Source: Lepisosteus oculatus | Lineage: Eukaryota > Chordata > Actinopteri > Semionotiformes > Lepisosteidae | NCBI RefSeq assembly: GCF_040954835.1 | Contig: NC_090712.1 | Location: 9,698,784-9,762,783, forward strand | Length of the DNA stretch: 64,000 nucleotides | Direction: 5' to 3' | Part shown: positions 46,901-58,662 of the stretch, in pieces | Position numbering within the stretch: the stretch's first letter is position 1 | Layout of the letters: each line of letters begins with the position of its first letter | Program-made: the position numbers and the translations under genes | The notes under the pieces: model-generated | Told to the model about the DNA's origin: nothing | The model's input: the letters and a program-made list of their open reading frames with translations, nothing else | Database searches by the model: none

Positions 46901-49900
46901 TTTCCCTCTATTTGTTTGCTAATTTATTTATCATGTGACTGTCTCTCCACAATTGAACACTATTCCTTAGAGCAGCAGACACATTTCAACAAAACTAAAA
47001 CTTAAACATCTGTCTGAGTTGAGAAGAGGACACAGGAGGCCCAGCACTGGGTAGCAAACGTTTTATACAAATAGCTGTATACAAATGAAAAAGATACAGA
47101 TCATCATGGGTGCGTTTCAAAATTATTTGGCATCTGTGCAGTTTTTGTACACTGAGGCATTGAAATTAATCAATTACTTGCTTTGTACTCACACAAATCT
47201 AAATGTACTAGCTGTGGAAACTGTTTTCTTGTCCTATCTAAAGGCTCAGACGTCTGACTTCGAAACACATTTCCAGCGCTGGCTAGGTCAATTTGCAAAA
47301 CAAAACATTTTTGCCTGTGGTCAGAAAGGCCGACCAATTGGAGACATGCATCAGGAGAACGTGTGAAAACTTCTGGTACTCCAATGGGGCTTTTCTGCTT
47401 GCTCTTTGGTTTCCAGATGACATGTTGCCAAGATACAGGCCTTTAAAGGAAGTCAGAAAGTCACACTGGCATCTGTGTTGGCAGGAGTTTTGCTCACGTC
47501 TGCCTGGCAAGTGTTTCCTATTCCTTTGCAGGCCCTGTTGATCTAAAGGCAAACAAGGTTGGCAGGCGTCCTGAAGCACTATTGATATATTTAACACACA
47601 CTGCTTTGTACTCTTTCAAGGACAGAGTACAGTTTTACTAGCTCCCTTCTTGGTTTATTTGTGCGACATAAGAAATACAAGCAATGGCATTCTTAATGAC
47701 AACAATTGGGTTTCTCAGACAACCAGATCCTGTCTTCCTCGTTAAACGTATTCATTCCAATGTCAACAGAAAGGAGGTACCTTTTAAAAGAGTGAAGTAC
47801 CCTATACAATTCTGTGTTATGCTATGTACTGATATATGGCCCTGCATGTGATTGAACTGATTTCTTCTGGAATAGCTAAAATAATGACCTTTTTACTGAG
47901 CTTGATTTGTAGGTACTCTTATAACAATGCATTGCAACACCTTAGCTGTCTGTAACACCTCATAAGTGAAAGAAAAGATGTGCTTATCATAACTCTAAAC
48001 ATCCAGTGCCCTGGCAGCTTAATTTGCTGAATTCACTCTCCTCTCTAAGCTTTTATTTATTCTAGAGCTGTGTGTGTTTCAAAGAGTCTTCACCCATTCA
48101 ATAATAAATGGGTTTCTGGGAAATGTTAAGTGCCTTATGTGCATAGTTAGTGTACTAAACACCATGAGCTCGATTTTCTCACGCTGGTCAGTTGTCCTGT
48201 TTGCCGTGCTCTGTGGGGAGATGGACACTTTATCTGTACAGGACACATCTACATGGGGCAACCTTGATGCTAAAGATAACAAGACTGTGTTTACAATTCA
48301 TACAGAAAGATCGAAGAACCTTTGTTTGCTCACAGAGATGATCCGTTTAGTCTGGAATTCAAAAGGGGGTCTGGATTCTGTATATAGTGTATAAACAGTC
48401 TAAAGCCATCACCTTAAACACTCTCCACAGAGCATCAGCAAATATGGAGAGTCCAGATTATGTTTGACACAACCCTGGCCCTACAATGTAGATGATGTGT
48501 ACTATGAGATGATAGTATTTCTGTACACTCATTGATGTCTTGAGGTGAATGGATACAATTGTATATTATACATAATTTGAATAGAAAATGGAGTGTCTGA
48601 AATGATCTGGCATTTCTTTGATGGGATACACAGTAAATTATCTCTTCCTGTTAGAAAGCAATATTAACTCTAAAGGACAGTAAGATCTCTGATATAACAA
48701 CAGTCCACATTTAGGGCTTACTGAGATATTTTCTCACAGAACAAATCTTTTTCATGATCATCTCATTACTGTAACCATGAAGGTAAAAGATGTGGAATGC
48801 CTGTGTATTGTGAAATATTAAAATTCACGGTTGAATGTGTAAATGCAGTCATTATATAATAATGCATTCCTACACATAAAATATGTTTAACTGAATTAAT
48901 ACATTCAGTATGCAAAACATTATTCTCTTGGTCTTTCAGATGCTGTGTATGCACTACATAAAAGTTCATGAGCATGAACTTGTCATTCGTTGCTTAAAGC
49001 ATTTGGGGAAAAACGTAAAATATTGTCTCATTTGTAGAAGAGTTATCTTATCTTTGAACTCCTCTTTTACAGACATTTTTGTGATGCAACTTACAAAGAC
49101 AGTCTTTGGCTGGACTTCATAGGATCGTACTGATCATCTACACAAACATTGACTGTCGCACTCATATAGTCTATTTATGTAACTTAACGGCTGAATTCAG
49201 TGAAACTCACTGACATTTACTGGAAAGGTTGTCCAATATGGAGTGCTGTTAATAGTGGCTATTGCATTTACCGTCTTCTGCAAAGGTCAGCTCTGCACTG
49301 CCAGGAAAACGGGTCAAGAGGAAATAAATTTAATGTTTTACATTTACATAAACGTAATTACGGTCAATTTTCTATGCTCGATGCGGTGAAGTGATTTCTG
49401 GGAGTTGGACACTTCGGTACTTTTCACTACCGTTCTCTCGCTTGACCTGATTTTCTCGCTTTTAAACCCAACAAACCACTTTCAACCTTCAGTTACGGTG
49501 CTGGCGCATGAAGCGTCTCCCTGTTGAAAATACAGAAATAATAAATCAAACTTTAAAAAAAAAAACAATTACTGTCCAACAAAGAGTCCTGTAAATGTGT
49601 ATTTAAAGCCAAACCATTCGCTTTTATGTTGAGCGAGAGTGAAAGAGCGCCAGTATGGGATTAGAAAGGGAGGAATATGACATTTGGTCATATGGCAGTC
49701 GCAATCTAGCATGTTTTCCGATATCCACGGGATGGCGCTGATTTTCCCGTTAGTTTTATCTTGGAAAATCAGGTGGAAATGTAACTTCTTGCGATATGAC
49801 AAAAAATATTTCGTTCATCCCACATACATTGAGCTTTCTGGTCAAGTCATAAAAGCCCGATCTTATCTGGATACTTCTGCTTCCTCCTTCAGTTGGTGAT

Positions 49901-50213
49901 AACTGGTGTAATCTGATTTAGCTCTTTCATTTCACTTAAAACAATCCATTAACTGCCAGAATTTAAAATGATGCTTCTCTATTTTGGCACACCAGAAAAC
50001 GTTCACATGTATTTTTTGGCCAGAACTGCTCAAATTTGGTTTTCAAAAACTTCAAGTGCTTCATCATTATTTTCTCTAAGCACTTTTGTACTCACCTGAA
50101 TTAATAACGTAACTGGTATAGAAAAAATAGTGTGCCTTAAGTACTTGGCAGTTGAAGACGTAAAGATATTTATGAAACCTGTGAATTCTCATCACATCAC
50201 CTCATCTCATAAC
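43901..50213. other. intergenic DNA, no gene recognised
   Basis: AT-rich, mostly unique sequence between the kinesin gene and XPO1. None of the open frames (up to 106 codons, 48074-48394 plus) shows a domain or splice support. Repeat-free stretches at about 46600-46930 and 47350-47500 could be regulatory but nothing specific supports this. Confidence 0.5.
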
Positions 50214-50219
50214 CTGTAT

Positions 50220-50510
50220 GTCTTAGCATAGTGGATTAGGCACTGGCCTGTTGTGGGTTTTAGACCCTGCTGTTGTACCTTGGGAGAGGTACTTTACCCA
50301 GCTGCACAGGTGGGGACCAGCAGTTGTGGGGAGTAATCCCTGTACTGGACTCCCATGGAGGGACACTCATATGCTCTTTAGCCCATTTAACACTATGGCT
50401 GAAATGGATGATATTTTGCCTTTTACTCTGTTATAAAAGTTCCACTCCACATTCTCCCAGCCAGTCCTAATCCTGTGGCATTTGTTAGCCCCTGTGGAAG
50501 TGTATTATTA
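50220..50510 (+). repeat. tRNA-derived SINE
   Basis: The head has an A-box-like AGTGGATTAGGCACTGG and a B-box-like GTGGGTTTTAGACCC. It is followed by CTGCTGTTGTACCTTGGGAG and AGGTACTTTACCCAGCTGCA, the characteristic downstream unit of this fish SINE family, and it ends near GTGTATTATTAG. It is a degenerate but nearly full-length copy. Confidence 0.65.
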
Positions 50511-50883
50511 GAACATGCAAAACAACAGTCATCATATGTATTTAATTAGCACCCACAGCAGGATAAATGACATCCTGGAAATGCCCTCTGGTGCTCATTT
50601 CTTTGCAGAGTCTGTAGATGTACGTTGCAGCTTGTCCCTTTGCAGAACTTCTCTGTTTGTCGGGCCTGACGCCCACAGAGTAATTTCCACAGTGCCAAGC
50701 ACGTCTTCTCCAAAAAGAGCCGACTGGAAAATAAAGTTTTCTCTTGGGCTAGCGTGTGACTGTGTACCTTTGAGAGCTCAACAGTGTTCTTGGATATTAA
50801 GCAGTTTTTCAATATACTAGTATTTTTCAGCGTATACTAAGAACAATTCTAGCTTAATTTTATCTGGAAGAACTGTCTGTGTG
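50511..50883. other. intergenic DNA, nothing recognised
   Basis: About 370 bp of unique sequence between two SINE copies, without coding support on either strand. Confidence 0.5.
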
Positions 50884-51002
50884 GGTGACTGTGTATGAGC
50901 ACTTGACCTGTGATGGACTGGTGTTCCATTCAGTTTATAGCACGTCCTTGTGTGCTGTGCTGTGTTAGGCTTCAGGTTGCCTTCTAACAATGGATGGATG
51001 AT
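50884..51002 (+). repeat. 3' part of conserved-core SINE
   Basis: The order of segments 'ctgtgatggactggtgttcc', 'cattcag', 'tgtgctgtgttaggcttcag' and the terminal 'aatggatggatga' matches the 3' half of the V-SINE-like family. Confidence 0.65.
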
Positions 51003-54000
51003 GTAATTGTTCCTCTGCAACACTGACACATTCTGTACAGTAGATCTTCATCTAGATGATTACACAGTTCAGCTATGTTCCCAATATCCTTTTCCAATAT
51101 CAAAGCTAGAAACATGATATAATTGCATTATTCTTATGAGTATTTTGCTTAATATAATTTATAGAATTTGAAAAGGTTCCAACAGATATAACATTTTGTG
51201 TGTTACTGCTAAAGAATTGCTGTTTTCAGACCTTTGTATGGTTCTTGAATGCCAAGTCTCACTAGATGGCACTGTCTCTCAATATTTAATGGATAGCTTT
51301 ATACAAATGACCTTTAATCTCTGTGCTTAACAATATATTTAATTCATTGAAAAGATATTACTTTGCACTACATCCTTATCCCTACTCAAAACAATGTCCT
51401 ATAGAATCTCTCATTTGAGTCTGCGGTAAACTAACACTTTGGCAACCAGTATGGACTATAATTTTAGAAAATATGTTAGTGGTGATTTTACTCTGAAATA
51501 AAGATCAAGGATCTTTCAGTTAAGCAATCAACGTGTGCTCAAACTGCTTAATGTTTTCTCTCTCAGCTCAAGGTCTAAATGTAATTCCATTCAGTCACCA
51601 GGCAGGAACAGAAGGAGATTTCGGGGAAATTTAGAAGGACAATAGGCATTGTAAAAATGAAAAGACTGTGCTGGTATATAGGTCCAATCAGCAATCTGAA
51701 AAATACTTCACTACTTTACAGCATGAAAAGAAACACATGTGAGAGGGAAAAGGCCACCAGACTGAGCAACAGCACTGCTTTCTGGAGGGTATGACATGTG
51801 GTGCTCCTGTGGGATCACCTTAACTCCCTGAGCAGCCTTCCACTGCTGAGCTAACAGAGCTATGGCTCCTGTCATGCTTGCTGGTCATTTTCCAGACCGT
51901 GACTGTGGAGGAGCAGGAGCAGGAGTCTGGTGGCACTCTTAGTTACCTGAGACTCAAACCTTGCGTCCTTTAGTCTGGCAGTTGTCCCTTCCTGGACACA
52001 CTATTACATCAGGCCACACCTTTGGCATTTCTGATGGCAGGTGCTTCTGCAAAACAGGTGGGTGAGCTGCATTTGCTATCAGTGCATGGCACTTGTATCT
52101 CATTTTCTGGCAACGCCAGCAGGGTTGTGCTGTTCCCCAAACACTCCCTTCCTTCTGAAGATCATCTCCCCTGTTCTGCCGTCACTGGGTGGTAGACTTG
52201 ACCTTCTACACTTCTGACTTACGCTCTGATGAGGACCGGTGATTGAATACACTCTGTCTGGTGTGGACATGGCAGTGCTATATTGACCAGACAAAGGGAT
52301 TACATCAGAATGACAATGTGTTTGGCTGCCAGGGCCAATGTCCTAGGTCAGGCCCTATCCAAATATCACCTGAAGATATTTAGATTCCACAGCTGAAACA
52401 TTGTGTCTCTTTTCTTTTTCTTTCGGCATGGAATAAACCTTTGCCTGCTCCTACTCCAATAATGCCTGTCTTTCTGGATTGTGGGCATTGTGCTAATGGT
52501 TTGTGGCATTGTCTGCCTCTCCCCAGCAAAGTGAGGTAGTAATGTATTCTCCCAGGGCATTGGCATCATCCTGGGCCTGTTCAGGCTGCCTTTCTGCAGT
52601 GGCATCTGAGCTACTCTACACTCTTTAGCAAGGTTCCCCAGCTCTGACAGGCATTGTCCATGGGACCAGTGGTGCCTGAAATTGTTTAGGATGACCAGTT
52701 CCATGCTGCACCTGTGAATTACTGTCACTGGCAAGGTCACCCTTGCTAGATTGCTGCTACAATAATGGCCACCACTACTTACACTTTCACTAAAGGGAAA
52801 GATCAGTTAGGTCTTGGCTCCCTGAAACTGAAAAGTGGCCTTGGGCCAGAGAGGCTGCTTAAGTAACCCTATGTGGATTCATAAGCGAAAAAGATTGATT
52901 TGTGGGAAATTGCATGGTTATGGCCTCCGGGAGGATTGGGAAGCTGCCATTTCTCCCTACAGCAGCTTTGATATACATGCTCAGCCTACCTCGTGCCCTG
53001 CAGGCAGTATAGCACTTGACATTTTCTCTTTCAGAGAACAGGCGTCACATCTGTAACTGCATAATTTAAGGAACCTGAGGTACTGACCTCACCATCATAG
53101 AAAACCAAATGTTCATTTGTGTAAATTGCCTAAATGGACCACACAGAAGGAATCGTGACCTCTATACGAGACAAAAAGCAACACCTCCAAGTGTAGGGCC
53201 ATACTTCTCTGCGATCTAAAGGACGGAATCTGAGGCTTTGTTCCACCACAGCTGGGAAAGTACCCACCTGTGTCAGAAATACATTAGCTGTAGTTTACTG
53301 TGGACATATAGTGCTGAAATTTCAAATCATATATGTGTTAACAAATTGCTATAGAATCTGCAGGCTACATGATGACACAAATATTTAAAACCCGGGTCTG
53401 TCTTTGTGGCAGCTCTGAAAGGGAATCTTGTACCTGCTGGCTGGCTGATAAAGGCCACTAGCACTTATAGACACACAGGGCGATAATTAGCTGATTAATT
53501 TCATTATTGGTGATTGGTGTGATTGGTATATAGAGGAGTTTGTTAGAATTTGGTGTTTGACAATAGTTTAGATTTTATGTTATAAAGCCCTTCAAAGTGC
53601 AGTATTTCTAAGTATTCAGATTCCTTGAGGCAACATATTAAAAGGTGAGGGTCTGTTGCAGTCTTCTACATCCAGTCCTGTGGAAAAACCTTGATCTGCC
53701 ATATAAATTAGCTTGCTCTTTGACCTCTATGTTGAGATTTTACATTCTTCACCTACTGGAAGAAAAATATTCATTTTCTTTTATTTTGTTTCCCCCAGGT
53801 TTCTGAAGTTTCTTTCCTGGCTGATGAGAGAGTGAAATGAAGCAAACTGAATTATGGTTTAGGAGTTTTCAAAATGCCCAGAAACACGCTTTCAGCACCC
53901 AGATCATTAAACTACTGTAGTTACAGTACATTCCCTGTTTTTGCCATTGTTTCTTTGTTACACACCCTGCTAAGTTTTAAGTCAGACCCTGTATTTTGGT

Positions 54001-55500
54001 TATTAAAATGCTTATTTAAATTTCCTGGAAAGCAGGTTAACCTGTTCTTCAGGTAAGGAAGACTTTCTTGTTATATTACATAAGCCAGGAGAGAAATGGT
54101 GGTTTTGTAAGACTGACATTCTCAAACATGTAGGTATGCTTCACAGTTGCTTGACAACATACTGCACTGTGTGCAGGTTGCTCTTTATTGGTGTTGAGCC
54201 TGTTGATCAGTGCATTGTACTGTAGGTCAGGAACTTCTGTAGGCCTTCCTTGAGTTTAAACTGGTTTTAAAAGGAATATCCAGGGACAATTTATAAAAGA
54301 TATGGATTAACAAAAGGTATTTATCAGTATCTGCACATCGCTTTACTATTATAAGGTGCCTTTTCCTAAATATGAACAAGATGAAGGGCTCTAAAGAGTC
54401 CTTTACATCAGACAGCAGACTGATGGAATGGTGGGACTCATGTAATAGCTCATTTATTCATGTAATGCAGGCTTCACTGAAGCACAGAGAAGCCAAAATT
54501 AGGAGGAGAAATATTGCTGCATACTTAAGCCTCACATCCAATGCCCTTGATACATCAAGTACAGTATCAGACTCAATTACTGTATCCTTCAATAAATCTT
54601 GATTCTCACATTTTTTATGTTGCATGCAGCAATCTTTCCAGATGTAACAATATTTGAATGTCCCTCTGCCTGTGCTGAGAGCTACATGTGCAGTGGAAAT
54701 TTCCAAGCCAGGGGAGGATAGTGTGCTTTGATTGCTTTAATGTTTAATGACTTTGGGACATGTTTACATTTTGTTAGCAAACTCAGTCATTTGTTAAATT
54801 GGGGCAGCAACATACCTATGGCCACCACTTTGCTATACCACTGGAGACTTTTAAAAAAATAACCATTCCTGCTTTTGCTCAGAGGGCATGAAAGCAGCAT
54901 GCAGTTTCTTTTAGTAGCATAATCTTGTGCTGTGTACAATTACAAAGACATCTGTATACTGTATCAGGAATGTAGGTTGCTCTGAGTTTCACATTTTGAG
55001 TCTAGAGTGCCAAATTCATCTCTGCTAATGTCCGACATTATATAATGAAAAACGGGATATCTACCCCTCACGTTTATTTATCGTGGACTTAAACGCATAA
55101 ACCGAATATTAACTCAGTATGCTTTGCATAATGAGCATTATCTACTCAACTGATTGATATAACCACATCAAAACAGCAAAAGCCAACTTGTGAAACATCG
55201 TTGAATTTTTGGTTGCTCTTTTGTTCAATAAATGCATAGAAAAAAAGCCTTTTAAATGTCAAATAATGATACTCTCACTTGGATCACGTGCATTTAATTT
55301 CTTTCAGAAAATCTGCACAGCAGTTTACTCGGGCGCAAAACAGTACTTGAAACAGCCCTAAAAATGCGAGAACAAAATCTCACATTTTAAGTCCTTCACT
55401 GCAAGGTCTGGAAACCTCGTGTCAAAATGCGCGAATTCTATCAAGTACAACCCTGAATTATCTGAAATATAAACCGAGCATTTACAGGAAGGTTGTCACC
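51003..55500. other. intergenic DNA with an unassigned less AT-rich block
   Basis: No gene is supported. From about 51740 to 53060 the base composition is more balanced and the minus strand has two relatively open segments (52100-52294 and 52366-52740). These are Ser/Arg- and Met/Pro-rich translations without a recognisable domain. This may be a decayed transposable element or a non-coding transcript. The remainder is AT-rich unique DNA. Confidence 0.4.
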
Positions 55501-57400
55501 CGTCTAACATCAACTAAAACCTCTTCAAAGCGCGAATCGCACACGGTAAGAGAGTGATGCACTGTCCAGAAACCGCACTTTGCATTGCGATTTCTGCAAG
55601 CTCTACGGTGCTCCTCCAGACAGTCCTGTATTTTTCCATCGACCGCTGCGCTCGATCAGACGCACGTGACCTGTCAACAAATTGCAGGCTGAACTCTCAA
55701 TAAAAACCCTTTAACTTCTGGAAAATATTCTAAGTTTGCGACGTTTGTTAAACTATATATATATACGCTCACATTCGCTATGTGCACGCTCAGCACGCTG
55801 TCTCTCCTTTGTTTCGTTATTTTAGCTGACACCATGCGCGCATCATGCCCTCTGTTACTACACAACCACTCCCCTCAAAGCTAGTGGAAAATTACCAGGT
55901 TAGAGGAGACCGAGGAAAAAGAAACCAACTTCTCCAATCGCGCAGCGGCTCTCTAATCTGCTTGTTCGCGCACGATTTTCGGAAGGCCGCAACGCCGATA
56001 TCACAATCCGTAACCTTACAAATATTTTAGACACCGCATGGGCACCCAAAAATTGTTTTTTTTAATTTATTATATCCAGCACCGTGGAAGATGCAAGTTT
56101 CCAGACGTCAATCAAGTGTTTTGAGCCAATCATGGCCGCACCTGGCAACTTGCAGATTCATTGTAACTCAGACGCGCACCAGGCTCCAACCAGATTGACA
56201 GGGCGATTTGACCAGTCAAAACTCAGATTGCAGGGGCTTCGTTCCGCCGTGATCCTGCCTTCTTTTTCGGCTCAAGGGCGGAGCGGTGGCGTGGGCGCCC
56301 GTAAGAATTGAAATAGACTGACGCGGGAATTGGCCAATAGGAAAATAGTTCAGCCGTCGCTAAAGTCCGCTCAGCCAATGGGCGGGGGGCATGGGCGTGA
56401 CGTTGGTCCAAACTTTCCGCGGCGCCATCGGCTGAAAACTAAACCGAGATGGAATCTCCCAGTCTGAACCGGTTTCAACCGGTTATGAGTTTGTTGCTTG
56501 AGAGCAGAAGAAGCGCAGAGCTTACAGTCTCTTAAACCGCCCCGCTGCATAAAACATTTCAGAGAATAGAACAAAACTGTAATCTGGAGAGTATTTTGTT
56601 TCGTAAAATGAACCGGAATAACAAATTACTTAGCGTGCCGTGAATATTGCAGGAGAACCCACATAAGTGGTTCTTAATCTCAGTACTCATTCTGTGGAAT
56701 AGTGTATAGAAATTCTTACCACGGTATTTAATCATTTTTCTAGATTCTCTGGCTAGAAAGCCACACGTATTTCAGTCTAAGCCTTGGATTTAGCGATTTA
56801 CCAGGTAATTGTGGTTTTTCTGTGCCAGTCACTGAAAATATTGGGTTCACAAATTTGCAGAATAATAAAAAGAAACTTACTGTAATTCACTGGTGGAATT
56901 AAAAACCAAAAGGAGGGGACAGTGATTTAAAACGTAGGTAAGTAAACGGTGCATAGGTAAGGCTTTTCAGGATTGTGAGAGGGGGTTCTGTGTGACATTA
57001 AAACTCATGGTGGTGCGTACAGCGATAGTGGAGAGTGGAGGCCTGTTGAGAAATTGAATGAAAGTAAATCCAACCACTCAGAGCGCTCGCCAGCGGACGC
57101 AGTGGAGCAGACGCCTTTGCCGTGTTGTTAGCGGAGAAAAAATGGAAAAGCCAGAGTGCGAAGGAAAGAAATTGTAGAAAATGTGAGATGGAAGCGAGGT
57201 GCAATTGAGGGGAAGTTTCTAGAAATGTTTTTTTTTTCCCCGAACAGTAGCGAATCGACTATGTGAGTCACGTGCTCAGCCTCCGCTGCCTCAGAGGGAG
57301 GGGTTGCTCTTAGTGCGTAAAAAATGATGTAAACAGAAGGAAATTAAAGACGATTTGGTGACAGTTTGATATTTTTTATTTGTATATGCGCGTAGACGGG
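55500..57400 (+). promoter_or_regulatory. XPO1: XPO1 CpG-rich promoter and probable non-coding first exon region
   Basis: CpG density rises sharply between about 55.5 and 57.4 kb, 1.3-3 kb upstream of the XPO1 start-codon exon, as expected for a housekeeping promoter with a non-coding first exon. Visible elements are CCAAT boxes at 56126-56130, 56334-56338 and 56375-56379. The last is fused to a GC box (GGGCGGGG, 56380-56387), and two AACCGGTT octamers follow at 56467-56484. The exact transcription start and first donor cannot be fixed by eye. Confidence 0.7.
56467..56484. promoter_or_regulatory. tandem AACCGGTT octamers (Grainyhead-like sites)
   Basis: Two exact palindromic octamers AACCGGTT at 56467-56474 and 56477-56484, offset by 10 bp (one helical turn), about 90 bp downstream of the CCAAT/GC-box cluster. 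AACCGGTT is the consensus for Grainyhead-like (GRHL) factors; related CP2 factors read overlapping half sites. Confidence 0.6.
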
Positions 57401-58656
57401 GTACGCTTTCTCAGCTACTTGTAAGGACAAAGGGTTTTTTTTCTTTCAGGCCTTAAAGAAAAGGATGTTTCAAGTACCGAGCAGAACTACAGGCATTAGC
57501 TGGGAGTTGCACCAGTACTCCTTTTAGATATCCTCCAATAATGCCTGAGGTGTGTTTGTGTGGGAGAAAGAAAAAATAAAATTTAAAATGAGCAAAACGG
57601 TCCAGCATCATTCATTTTTTATGATGAAATTACAGGGAAGGTAAATGTTAGTTTAGCTTTCTTTTTGCTTAGATCAATGACCAGCCTGTCTTAACACTTG
57701 TGCATGCGGTCATAGCATATAAATCAGGCCCCGTGTAACGTGCCTGCCTTCTGAAGTGGCTAGATCTCCGCATGGTTTTAGTGAAATTTAAGACTGAAAG
57801 TGCCATCTAAATAACAATTATAGCTAATCCTTTTAATACCGCGCTTCCTTGAAAATTTTTTGCATTAGTGGCAGGAATTACCAATATCAGTAGACGCCAA
57901 CATTGACGTTCTCTTGTAACAGTGGTGGATTGCTAAACGTGCGTTGCTTGAGCAGGCGTGCTTAGCAGGTGGGATACTGTTCAGTTTTGCTTTCGGAAAG
58001 GGCGGGTAAACTGGGTGTAGACGGGTCGGAGGTCTTGTGGGTGTTGTTGTTGGTTTAGAAGAAAACTGCCTGGTCCTGTTTGAAAGTGCTCTTGCATAGT
58101 GCTTCAATAACCGAAGTATGCTTGTTGTAAGGTTGTCCGCTGCGTTTGCCCAGTTCAGGCTCTGCTAGTAAACGTATTGGGAAGCGCCCCAAGTCCCGTG
58201 CCCACGCTTACCTGTAGTCTGTTTTCATCATAGACTCACTCCCCAGCCCGCCACCTACTTTCAGGTGTAGACTGATATCGATTAACATGTTTTGTTGTGG
58301 CCTTATTGATCTCCTTTGTTACAAACGTGCCCTAGATATTCCATTCTGTATAGACGAATGCCAAAGAGTTACGCCTATGTGACTTGTATGCAGTTTTTGA
58401 TCTGGAGGGTCGTTAAAAAATTCCAAGAAGCTTCCTATATTCTATACTACGTGGTTTAGTTTTAAGATTAAACAGTCCAGTGAAGTGTCAAAGAGCTTAT
58501 TTGAAGTTCTGAGATGTGTACTGTACTACGAATTCAGTTACATGCAGCTCTGTTTTGTCCTGAAAGACCTTCGGGCCAACAGCTGTTTGGAATTGTGTGC
58601 CTTAATCACTGTTCAATTCACATGACTTTGCCTGTTGGAATCTTTTTCTGTTGCAG
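57401..58656. other. XPO1 5' intron, probable
   Basis: Sequence between the CpG-rich promoter and the first coding exon. No coding sequence is seen. It ends in a good polypyrimidine/acceptor (TTTTTCTGTTGCAG, ending at 58656). Confidence 0.6.
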
Positions 58657-58662
58657 TACTCT

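Noticed and set aside
48074-48394. 106-codon plus-strand open frame
   Set aside because: Isolated in intergenic AT-rich DNA with no family resemblance.
50220-50300. tRNA gene candidates at the A/B boxes (also 1126, 17.9 kb and 61.8 kb)
   Set aside because: No cloverleaf can be completed and each is followed by a SINE body; they are SINE heads.
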